Source: CAYFUR01 sp964346275
GTDB taxonomy: Bacteria > Sumerlaeota > Sumerlaeia > SLMS01
Reading direction: 5' to 3'
Assembly: GCA_964346275.1 (NCBI GenBank)
Contig: CAYFUR010000105.1
Span: 1-13,242 of the forward strand
DNA length: 13,242 bases
A model generated the notes under the pieces. It was not told the origin of the DNA. It saw nothing but the letters and a program-made list of their open reading frames with translations, and did not search any database. This document shows, in pieces, positions 6,346 to 12,292 of the stretch (position 1 is the first letter of the stretch; each line of letters opens with the position of its first letter). A program made the position numbers and the translations under genes.

Positions 6346-8056
6346 ATGAGGTTTCGGAGCGGGACGCCGCGCCTTTGGGCATGGGAGTTTCAAGACGGGG
6401 GATCAGCCGGGATGCGCGTCCCGCCGCGGCTTCCCTCGGCAGGCGCACCCAGAATTGAATCTCGCCATCCTCGCATTCCAGTTCCATGAGGCCATCATTG
6501 CTCAAAAACATCTGGTACGCGATGGGGAGCCCAAGCCCGGTTCCTTCCGCCTTCGTTGTATAGAAGGGTTCCAGCAATCGTTCCCGGGATTCTTCTTCGA
6601 TGGGCTCGCCGGGGTTGGAAATGCACACGATAATGGGCCGGATGCTGTTCACGGAGAGATAAACCGTCTCGATGCGGATCGGCGACAAGCCGGTCTTGGC
6701 GCAATGTTGATAAGCATTCACCAGGAGGTTCAAGAAGGCCTGGCGGAGTTTCTCGGGTTGGAGTCTGGCCTTTGGCATCGTTTCATCCAGTTCCCAGATC
6801 ACATCAATTCCCTCGGCCTTTTCCCCCACGCGCATACGCGCAGTCATTTCCACCTCGCGCAGCAGTTCATTCAGATTCACATTCTCCGGCGGCGTATCGT
6901 CGGAACTGGCAAACGTCATAATGCTGTCGACCAACTTTTCCAGCCGGCCGATTTCTTTCAAAATCCGCGTGCTGTATTCCCCCGTTTCCGACGCTTCATC
7001 TCCATGGCTTGATTCCGAGAGGAGTTGCACCATTCCCCGTATAGACGCCAGCGGATTACGGATCTCGTGGGCAATCCCTGTTGCCAGCGTGCCTACCGCC
7101 GCCAGCCGGTCCGCGCGTTGGATTTGTTCGTAAAACCCTGCCATGCCAGAGATATCCCGAACCTCCAGCAGCAGGCGGGGTTCGCCTTCTTCTTTCCCTT
7201 CCATTGGCAGGCAGGAGGCATAGTAGCGCATCTCCTTGGCGTCTCCCGTCCGGATCGGGATCGATCGATTGGACGCCTTGCCGGAAAGGCCCGTCTCGAT
7301 CAGGGAAGCCAGCGAATCCAGAAACCTGGGGTTTCTTTGGATCACAGGGATTTCCACGTCGAGTTCGAGAAGGCTGCGGTTGAGAATTTCCATGGGCGCG
7401 ATGCCAAACACGCGTCTCACCGCCGAATCCGCCTGAAGCACCCGGCCCCGGCCGTCCAGCATGAGATGCGCGCCGCTGAACGATTCGCGAATCTGCCGGT
7501 CGCGTTCTTCGAATAACGTGTTTAACTGTTCCACCATGCGGTTGAACGTCGTGCCCAGTTGTCCAAATTCGCCGAGGCGAATGGGCTCGACCCCCGAGGA
7601 GAAATCGCCTCCCGCGATGGCTTCCATGCGGCCGGATAATTCTTTGATCGGCTTGACGATCTGCAGCGCGAGCACATAGCCGATGAGGCTCGAAAAGACA
7701 GAAATCACAATGGAGAGAAGCAGCATCGTGACCGCTGCGCGCTCGAGGCTGTTGCGCGCCGCCGGGGAAAGCTGCTGGTGCGTCTCCGCCATGTTCATCA
7801 GGTAAACGTAAAGAACCGCCCCGGCGCTCAGGACGATGAGCAGTGTGAGCACGGGAATCGAGATCACCAGGCGCACGGTCCGCGCCTGGGCGCGCGTCAG
7901 TTCGGGATAGGCATCCTCGCTGAGACGAACGCCTGGCTCCTGGAGGTCCTCGCCGGAGAGGCGGGCCTTGGCTCTTTGGAAATCTTTGTCGAAACGCGTG
8001 CGCATGAGGTTTTTTCTAACGAATTCGATCTCCGTCGTCACGCGATTTCGTTCCAC
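6344..8056 (-). CDS. Membrane sensor histidine kinase (2 TM, HAMP, PAS, HisKA, HATPase)
   Basis: This two-component sensor of up to 570 residues would autophosphorylate a His and pass the phosphate to a response regulator not present in the window. Domain order: a basic cytoplasmic N-terminus (1-60), TM1 about 62-87, an external loop of only about 19 residues, TM2 about 108-133, HAMP about 133-185, PAS about 190-300, a dimerisation/phosphoacceptor domain with H330 in GIAHEIRNPLASIRG, and an ATPase domain with N-box N447 and GTGLGL at 505-510. The G1 box reads N481-P-G-E-P-I, where the usual Asp is replaced by Asn. The short external loop makes a large periplasmic sensor unlikely, so sensing may fall to PAS or the membrane. 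Start options are GTG 8056, GTG 8041 (whose GTGA overlaps the upstream TGA stop) and ATG 8005; none has a strong ribosome site. Overlap with the upstream gene suggests translational coupling. Confidence 0.93.
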   Translation of the reverse strand: MERNRVTTEIEFVRKNLMRTRFDKDFQRAKARLSGEDLQEPGVRLSEDAYPELTRAQARTVRLVISIPVLTLLIVLSAGAVLYVYLMNMAETHQQLSPAARNSLERAAVTMLLLSIVISVFSSLIGYVLALQIVKPIKELSGRMEAIAGGDFSSGVEPIRLGEFGQLGTTFNRMVEQLNTLFEERDRQIRESFSGAHLMLDGRGRVLQADSAVRRVFGIAPMEILNRSLLELDVEIPVIQRNPRFLDSLASLIETGLSGKASNRSIPIRTGDAKEMRYYASCLPMEGKEEGEPRLLLEVRDISGMAGFYEQIQRADRLAAVGTLATGIAHEIRNPLASIRGMVQLLSESSHGDEASETGEYSTRILKEIGRLEKLVDSIMTFASSDDTPPENVNLNELLREVEMTARMRVGEKAEGIDVIWELDETMPKARLQPEKLRQAFLNLLVNAYQHCAKTGLSPIRIETVYLSVNSIRPIIVCISNPGEPIEEESRERLLEPFYTTKAEGTGLGLPIAYQMFLSNDGLMELECEDGEIQFWVRLPREAAAGRASRLIPRLETPMPKGAASRSETS

Positions 8057-9009
8057 TGACGGGCCGCCGCCCGGCGAGTGTCCCTGGGAACTTCCCGCGC
8101 CTTTGTCAGCGCCCCCAGGAACGGCAGCCCCATGGCTCCGAGCATGAAGTAGCCCAGGACGCTATACATGATCGCCGCGGCAAAGAGCGGTTCGCGCGTG
8201 ATAAAGGCACCGCCCAGAAAGAGGAACGCCGCCTCGCGGGGCCCGGCCCCTCCGGCTGTCGGGATCGGAAGCAGGCCCGCCAGCGTCGCCCCGGGAACAA
8301 TCGCAATCACAAGCGGCAAGGGAGTCGGCGCACCGAAGGCCTCGAGCAGGAACCACATCTGTGCGATGGAGAGAAACCAATTCATTGCGGAACTCAACGC
8401 GCAGGCGGCCAGCAGGCGTTTCTGGCGCATGAGGCGCGGCAAAACGTCGACCAGGCCCTGGAGTTTCTCGCCGATTTTCTTTCCCCGAAAAAGCCGCGCG
8501 GCCGATCTCGCCGTAAACAAAATAGTCGCCGAGGCGCCCAGCGCCGCGGCCCCGCCCATTGTGCACCAAAACGATCGCACGATCGCACCGAACACAACGC
8601 CATAGACACCCAGCAGGAAGAGATCGATCACCTTTTCGGCAAAGACCGTCCCCACGCCGATGGTCTTGCGCGGGACGACCGTGGCTTTCAGCAACTCGCC
8701 CGCCTTGCCCGGCGTGAGAATCCCAATGGGCCAGCACGCCATGGTGATTTCAAACGCCCGCCAAAGGCTCACGGGTGCGCGCACCGCTTTCAGAACCGCA
8801 TACCACCGCAGCGTATTCATGAGCGGAAAGGGGAGCGTCACCACGAACGCCGCGAAGAGAGGAATCCACCGCGCCCGGGCAAAGGTCTCGCGCAGCTCAC
8901 CCCATTCAACCAGGCGGCTGAGCAGAAGGAGGATCACCAGAGAACAAAGGGGCAGAACCAACGACCGCAGATGGCGGAGCGGAGAATGCTTACTCAATGG
9001 AGGTGTCAA
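8038..9009 (-). CDS. Multi-pass membrane protein of the LPG-synthase TM / UPF0104 (AglD-like) family
   Basis: This integral membrane protein of about 323 residues has hydrophobic segments near 16-32, 47-66, 86-100, 121-145, 151-168, 199-224, 230-250 and 275-300. Two motifs are typical of the flippase-like UPF0104 / LPG_synthase_TM family: PGKAGELLK at 100-108, and PTAGGAGPREAAF at 250-262. Members include the transmembrane part of MprF and proteins linked to lipid or glycan translocation. There is no cytosolic aminoacyl-transferase domain, so it is not a complete lysyl-phosphatidylglycerol synthase. The start is uncertain: TTG 9009 overlaps the upstream gene by 20 bases, and TTG 8997 is an alternative. 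The first in-frame ATG is at M64, too late because it would remove TM1. The gene overlaps both neighbours and probably lies in one operon with them. The transported molecule is unknown. Confidence 0.85.
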   Translation of the reverse strand: MTPPLSKHSPLRHLRSLVLPLCSLVILLLLSRLVEWGELRETFARARWIPLFAAFVVTLPFPLMNTLRWYAVLKAVRAPVSLWRAFEITMACWPIGILTPGKAGELLKATVVPRKTIGVGTVFAEKVIDLFLLGVYGVVFGAIVRSFWCTMGGAAALGASATILFTARSAARLFRGKKIGEKLQGLVDVLPRLMRQKRLLAACALSSAMNWFLSIAQMWFLLEAFGAPTPLPLVIAIVPGATLAGLLPIPTAGGAGPREAAFLFLGGAFITREPLFAAAIMYSVLGYFMLGAMGLPFLGALTKAREVPRDTRRAAARQWNEIA

Positions 9010-10027
9010 CCTGGGAAATCAGAAGCTCGGTTGTATTGATGATCCTGGGACGGTCGTGGAGCACCTTCAACCACGCCACGGGAATCTCGTTGAAACCAAA
9101 GCGAGCCCCGAGCAGCGCCCCCGCTAAAGCCCCCTGGGCGTCGGTATCACCGCCAAGGCTGACAACGGCGCTCACACCTTCGTCGAAATGATCCGAATGA
9201 AACAGCGCCCAGACTGCCGCCTGCATCGTGTGGATCACATTGTGTGACGTGCCGAGATCGTCGAGGGGCATTTTCTCCACGAGTTGCAATTCCCGCGACA
9301 CGGCATCGGGATCCTCGGGATAACTGGCAAATGGGCCCGGGTTCGCATGGGAAGCGAGGACATCCTCGTCATAATCCAGGGCGAGGCGTTTATAGGCGGG
9401 ATCGTCTTTCAAGTTCTCAATAAAAGCCACGCAAGCCGGCAAAAGGTCCGGGCGAAATTCATCGTGGAGGCATTGGACAATCAGGAAATTGATCGCCAGG
9501 GCGGCCTCCACTGCTCGGGGATCGAAATGAGTGACCTGGCTGATGGCGATCGTTTCCTCGATCATCCTTTCCAGGTTGAAAGCGCGAAACAAAGCCGCCG
9601 GAATACATCGCGCCAGCGCCCCATTCGTATCGAAGGTTCCGCCGCTCTGATACCAGGTATCCCGCCCCACCGATCTCCAGCTTTCCGGATCCTCGAGAAA
9701 ATGGCTGGTGATCTCGCGAAAGCGGGGGTCGAGTCTTGCGAGGTCGGCATCGGCCATTTCCGCCATGCGGAGCGCCGCGTCCTCGCCCTCGAAACCGCGG
9801 CAGGCCTGGTAACTCTGCAGCATCATCAAGGCCTGGGCATTGTGCGGCCCCCATTCGCCGGCCTTCACTCCGGCGCGGTTTGAGTCCATCATCTCGCGGA
9901 CGCCCCGTGGATGCTCCCGTTCCAACTGATGGCGCTGGCGGCCCTTGTGTGGCGTGCCAAGAGCGTCGCCCGTGGCAAGGCCCAGCGAGGCGCCCAGATA
10001 AAGGTCGCGCAACGGTCGGATCGCCAT
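8990..10027 (-). CDS. ADP-ribosylglycohydrolase (DraG/ARH)-fold protein with altered metal motif
   Basis: This 345-residue protein belongs to the DraG/ARH fold, whose members remove ADP-ribose from proteins or small molecules using two Mg2+ ions. Seen in sequence: LGASLGLATGDALGTP at 11-26, TNGALARCIP at 134-143, QVTHFDPRAVEAA at 164-176, and the C-terminal metal motif LGGDTDAQGALAGAL at 291-305 with D294 and D296. The first metal motif, normally TDDT within a context like G-x-W-TDDT-x-x-A-L, reads G57-E-W-G-P-H-N-A-Q-A-L67, so TDDT is replaced by GPHN. Activity may be lost or the metal site rebuilt. The ATG at 10027 has a GGAG ribosome site about 9 bases upstream. It heads a three-gene overlapping cassette with a membrane protein and a histidine kinase. 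No DraT-type ADP-ribosyltransferase or nitrogenase gene is nearby, so a nitrogenase role is not supported. Confidence 0.85.
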   Translation of the reverse strand: MAIRPLRDLYLGASLGLATGDALGTPHKGRQRHQLEREHPRGVREMMDSNRAGVKAGEWGPHNAQALMMLQSYQACRGFEGEDAALRMAEMADADLARLDPRFREITSHFLEDPESWRSVGRDTWYQSGGTFDTNGALARCIPAALFRAFNLERMIEETIAISQVTHFDPRAVEAALAINFLIVQCLHDEFRPDLLPACVAFIENLKDDPAYKRLALDYDEDVLASHANPGPFASYPEDPDAVSRELQLVEKMPLDDLGTSHNVIHTMQAAVWALFHSDHFDEGVSAVVSLGGDTDAQGALAGALLGARFGFNEIPVAWLKVLHDRPRIINTTELLISQVDTSIE

Positions 10028-10049
10028 GATGGAAACTCCAGGAATTCGG

Positions 10050-10086
10050 GGGGATAGACTCTTGATCGGTCAAAACGCCTATCCCC
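10050..10086 (-). repeat. Nested inverted repeat in the leader of the ADP-ribosylglycohydrolase cassette
   Basis: The outer arms GGGGATAG (10050-10057) and CTATCCCC (10079-10086) are perfectly complementary over 8 bp. Inside them, TTGA (10062-10065) and TCAA (10070-10073) form an inner stem around TCGG. The block lies 22 bases upstream of the minus-strand start codon and about 235 bases upstream of the plus-strand gene. It has no T-run on either side, so it is not an ordinary terminator. It could be an operator for a dimeric regulator or a 5'-leader structure; which one is unresolved. Confidence 0.55.
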
Positions 10087-10302
10087 GCTCCCTCGCCGCG
10101 CCAAGGAAAAAACTCCCTTGTGAAAGAACCATCCGGGCACCGCCTTCAGCCACCCGGCCCTTCTCTCAGCAGGACAAAGCGATTGACGGCACAGCCGGAA
10201 ACTCGGCACCGTTGCCAGGAAGGAACCAGTGACTCTCGAAATTATGGCTTCGCGGCAGCGGGCGCCGCCCAACTCCTGGGCGGAATCCGTCTTTTGCCTG
10301 CG

Positions 10303-10309
10303 AAAGGAG
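10303..10309 (+). promoter_or_regulatory. Ribosome binding site setting the start of the zinc-ribbon/CD225 gene
   Basis: AAAGGAG stands 12 bases before the ATG at 10322, slightly long but usable. It supports the start directly before the zinc-ribbon Cys pair over the longer in-frame reading from 10229. Confidence 0.65.
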
Positions 10310-10321
10310 TTCTCGAACGCA

Positions 10322-11074
10322 ATGAAATGCCAGGTGTGTGGATACGAGAATCCCGAGGACGCCTCGGTATGTCTCAACTGCGGTTCGCCGATTGAGCGCG
10401 AAAAGCTCGGCGAAGCGATCGACGATATCAGCGGTGAAGCGACCGTCATGCTCGGCGGACCTGCCCAGCCCAGTGCGCCCCCGCCCAAGCCGCCGGAAAA
10501 CAAAAACCCGGATCAGGAGGAGCCCGCTTCCCCTCCGCCTCCTCCTCCCCCTCCCGGCCCCCAACAGACTCCTCCAGGAGCGGGAGCCGAGCCGCGCCAG
10601 CCGTCCGCCGCGCCGCCTCCTCCGCCTCCGCCCGCTGGATCGCCGACGCCTCCTCCCCCAAGCCAGGGCTACGGGCAGGCGCCTCCACCTCCTCCCGCCC
10701 ATGGCCAGCAACAGGGCTACGGCCAGCAACAGGGCGGCGGGCAGCAAGGGGATCAGCAATGGGGTGGCTCTCCGCAGGGATTCGGCGGCGGCCGTCCGCC
10801 CGAAATGCCGAGCGGCACGACCTATCTTATTCTGGCGATTCTGGAGACTCTTTGTTGCTGCCTTCCCATCGGGATTGTTGCCATCATTTTTGCGGCTCTT
10901 GGCATGAGCGCGGAAAAGAACGGCAATTATACAGACGCTATAGATAAGTACGGAAAAGCCAAGCTTTGGCTGATTATTGGCCTTGTCCTCGGCATCCTCC
11001 TGAACATCATCTTCATCATACTTCAGGTCGTTGCCGCAGGCAGCAGCGGTAATAGCGGATCCTTCTCGTATTAA
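10322..11074 (+). CDS. Zinc-ribbon, proline/glutamine-rich, CD225 (dispanin)-like membrane protein
   Basis: This 250-residue protein has three parts. The N-terminal zinc ribbon has C3, C6, C17 and C20 in the pattern CxxC-x10-CxxC. The low-complexity linker (about 46-160) holds long proline runs and then a Gln/Gly-rich section with GYGQQQ repeats. The C-terminal membrane module (about 165-238) has YLILAILETLCCCLPIGIVA, a polar loop NGNYTDAIDKYGKAK, and a second hydrophobic helix LWLIIGLVLGILLNIIFII. The CCC-x-P-x-G-I helix, the loop with a small-residue/Ala/KAK pattern and the second TM together match the CD225/dispanin family that includes animal IFITM proteins. It should be membrane-anchored with the zinc ribbon and linker in the cytoplasm. 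Function in bacteria is unknown; scaffolding or membrane-shape effects are only guesses. It is followed by coaD after 6 or 18 bases, so the two are probably co-transcribed. Confidence 0.85.
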   Translation: MKCQVCGYENPEDASVCLNCGSPIEREKLGEAIDDISGEATVMLGGPAQPSAPPPKPPENKNPDQEEPASPPPPPPPPGPQQTPPGAGAEPRQPSAAPPPPPPPAGSPTPPPPSQGYGQAPPPPPAHGQQQGYGQQQGGGQQGDQQWGGSPQGFGGGRPPEMPSGTTYLILAILETLCCCLPIGIVAIIFAALGMSAEKNGNYTDAIDKYGKAKLWLIIGLVLGILLNIIFIILQVVAAGSSGNSGSFSY

Positions 11075-11080
11075 AATTGG

Positions 11081-11593
11081 TTGATAGAAAAAGTGAACGA
11101 ACCGGAAACCTCCAATCGCATCTGTCTTTACCCCGGCTCGTTTGACGGTTTGACCTTCGGCCACCTGGACTTGATCCAGCGTGGCCGAGGTCTTTTCGAC
11201 AAACTCTACGTCGGGATCGCCGAAAATCCCCGCAAGAAACATTTTTTCCCTCTTGAGAGGCGTCTCGCCATTGCCCGCGAATGCTGCAACAAATGGGAAA
11301 ATGTTGAGGTGATCGCCATTGATGGCCTCACGGTGGACCGCGCCGTGGAGCTGGGCGCGCGATTCATCCTCCGGGGCCTCCGCGTGGTGAGCGACTTCGA
11401 ATTCGAAATCCAGCTCGCCATCATGAACCAGCAGCTTGACCACCGGATCGAAACGATTTTCCTCGCTCCGGCGCCGGAGTATATCTTTCTCAGTTCCTCC
11501 ATGGTGCGCGAGATTCTCCAGCTCGGCGGCGACGTCTCCCAGTTTGTTCCCGAGCCCGTGGTCCGCGCCTTTCAAGAAGACCGGACCGGCTGA
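11081..11593 (+). CDS. coaD: Phosphopantetheine adenylyltransferase (CoA biosynthesis)
   Basis: CoaD transfers AMP from ATP to 4'-phosphopantetheine to give dephospho-CoA, the penultimate step of CoA synthesis, in the cytoplasm. The 170-residue length is normal for the family (about 160). Motifs seen are YPGSFDGLTFGH (17-28) with the nucleotidyltransferase T-x-G-H at 25-28, RGLRVVSDFEFEIQLAIMN (98-116), FLAPAPEYIFLSSS (127-140) and SSSMVRE (138-144). All are close to the canonical forms; the usual DPxTNGH reads DGLTFGH here. The start is TTG at 11081 or GTG at 11093; neither has a clear ribosome site, and both would suit reinitiation from the CD225 gene just upstream. It is flanked by two zinc-ribbon membrane proteins, an arrangement not explained by its enzymatic role. 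Confidence 0.96.
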   Translation: MIEKVNEPETSNRICLYPGSFDGLTFGHLDLIQRGRGLFDKLYVGIAENPRKKHFFPLERRLAIARECCNKWENVEVIAIDGLTVDRAVELGARFILRGLRVVSDFEFEIQLAIMNQQLDHRIETIFLAPAPEYIFLSSSMVREILQLGGDVSQFVPEPVVRAFQEDRTG

Positions 11594-11628
11594 GCCCGCC
11601 TGCGGAGCCCCTCGGGAGGGATTCGTAA

Positions 11629-12162
11629 ATGATCAAATGTCCCGTCTGCGGGCTCGGAAATCTCGAAGAATCCCAATATTGCATCAATTGCGGATCTTCG
11701 CTCGAGGGGGAATCTCCGCAGGCGGCCGCGGATGAAGAGCTTCCCCCTCCGCCGCCATCGCCCGACGATTTTTCTGAGCGCGGGGCAAGTCGACGGGCTT
11801 GGCAAGGCTCTTCCTTTTCTCCGCAGCCCCCGCCGCAGGCAACCGGCGGCCCGATCGCCCCGCGTCCGCCCGAATTGCCGGATGTGCCGGAGGTCCGTTA
11901 TGTTACGGAACCCACGCCGCTGTTGAGCATTTTCAGCCTGGTTTGCGGGATTCTTGGTCTTCCTCTTTGCCTTTGCTGCGGATTCTTTTCGGTTCCGATC
12001 GGTTTGGCGGCTGTCGTCCTGGGCATTCTGGGACTCAAAAAAGAACCCTCTGGTAAACCCATGGCCATCATCGGTATCATCTTTGGCGGGTTGATGATCC
12101 TTTCAACACTGCTGACGTTTGTGGTGATGATTGTGGCGCAAGCGACCTCCGGGACTTATTAA
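11629..12162 (+). CDS. Zinc-ribbon, proline-rich, DUF4190-like membrane protein
   Basis: This 177-residue protein starts with a zinc ribbon (C4, C7, C18, C21; KCPVCG and CINCGSSLE). A proline-rich linker (about 37-90) follows. The membrane module has LLSIFSLVCGILGLPLCLCCGFF (98-120) continuing through SVPIGLAAVVLGILGL (121-136), a short polar turn KKEPSGKP, and AIIGIIFGGLMILSTLLTFVVMIVA (146-170). The S-x-x-CGILGL, VLGILGL and AIIGIIFGG pattern is that of DUF4190-type membrane domains. The ATG at 11629 has GGGAGGG eight bases upstream, and the gene lies 35 bases after coaD. Its N-terminus strongly resembles that of the zinc-ribbon/CD225 protein on the other side of coaD, so the two look like variants of one design. 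Function is unknown; an integral membrane protein with a cytoplasmic zinc ribbon is the most that can be said. Confidence 0.8.
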   Translation: MIKCPVCGLGNLEESQYCINCGSSLEGESPQAAADEELPPPPPSPDDFSERGASRRAWQGSSFSPQPPPQATGGPIAPRPPELPDVPEVRYVTEPTPLLSIFSLVCGILGLPLCLCCGFFSVPIGLAAVVLGILGLKKEPSGKPMAIIGIIFGGLMILSTLLTFVVMIVAQATSGTY

Positions 12163-12175
12163 GCTCCCGCTTTTT
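12150..12175 (+). terminator. Candidate weak terminator after the DUF4190-like gene
   Basis: CGGGA (12150-12154) and TCCCG (12165-12169) form a 5-bp stem that overlaps the TAA stop codon. One base later come five Ts (12171-12175) and a further T-rich stretch. The stem is short, so termination is probably partial. It would separate the coaD cluster from lipA. Confidence 0.45.
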
Positions 12176-12199
12176 CTCCTTTTGGACCGCGACACCCTT

Positions 12200-12228
12200 T
12201 TGACACGGGCAGCCACCTCGGGCACACT
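12200..12228 (+). promoter_or_regulatory. Putative lipA promoter
   Basis: A perfect -35 box TTGACA (12200-12205) is followed 17 bases later by CACACT (12223-12228), which matches the -10 consensus at only 3 of 6 positions. The weak -10 falls within a 7-bp hairpin (12220-12238), which could make it a regulated promoter or could mean the match is chance. It lies about 65 bases before the lipA start. Confidence 0.35.
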
Positions 12229-12238
12229 TCTTGTGCCC
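12220..12238 (+). repeat. Inverted repeat in the lipA upstream region
   Basis: GGGCACA (12220-12226) and TGTGCCC (12232-12238) form a perfect 7-bp inverted repeat around CTTCT. There is no T-run afterwards, so it is not an intrinsic terminator. Overlap with the putative -10 box fits an operator; a leader hairpin is the alternative. Confidence 0.45.
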
Positions 12239-12280
12239 CGTTACGCGAGCCGGCCCAAAGCCACGCTCTCGTATTAACCG

Positions 12281-12286
12281 AAGGAG
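12281..12286 (+). promoter_or_regulatory. Ribosome binding site of lipA
   Basis: AAGGAG lies 6 bases before the ATG at 12293. A nearer ATG at 12289, only 2 bases after the site, opens just ATG-AAT-GTC-CAT-TAA and is out of frame. Spacing favours 12293 as the true start. Confidence 0.75.
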
Positions 12287-12292
12287 TGATGA

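Larger units (their letters stand above)
10028..10321. other. Divergent intergenic region
   Basis: This stretch of 294 bases separates the minus-strand ADP-ribosylglycohydrolase cassette from the plus-strand zinc-ribbon/CD225 gene, and promoters for both are expected here. I found a nested inverted repeat at 10050-10086, a short CAAGG/CCTTG repeat around an A-run near 10103-10122, and a -35-like TTGACG at 10183-10188 with no acceptable -10 box 16-18 bases on. Open frames here look like random GC-rich reading frames. I cannot place either promoter with confidence. Confidence 0.4.

Noticed and set aside
8038..9009. Assignment as MprF lysyl-phosphatidylglycerol synthase
   Set aside because: Only the transmembrane module is present; at 323 residues there is no room for the C-terminal aminoacyl-transfer domain.
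10183..10188. TTGACG as -35 box for the zinc-ribbon/CD225 gene
   Set aside because: The bases 17 downstream read GCACCG, and the neighbouring spacings are no better, so no -10 box supports it.
10510..10760. Proline-coding CCT/CCC runs and CAGCAA repeats as a CRISPR or tandem-repeat array
   Set aside because: The repeats are codon-level low complexity within an open gene. There are no regular direct repeats with unique spacers.
10166..11575. A 469-codon minus-strand reading frame opposite the CD225 gene and coaD
   Set aside because: It lies antisense to two well-supported genes, and its arginine/glycine-rich middle is the complement of proline codons. It has no recognisable domain.
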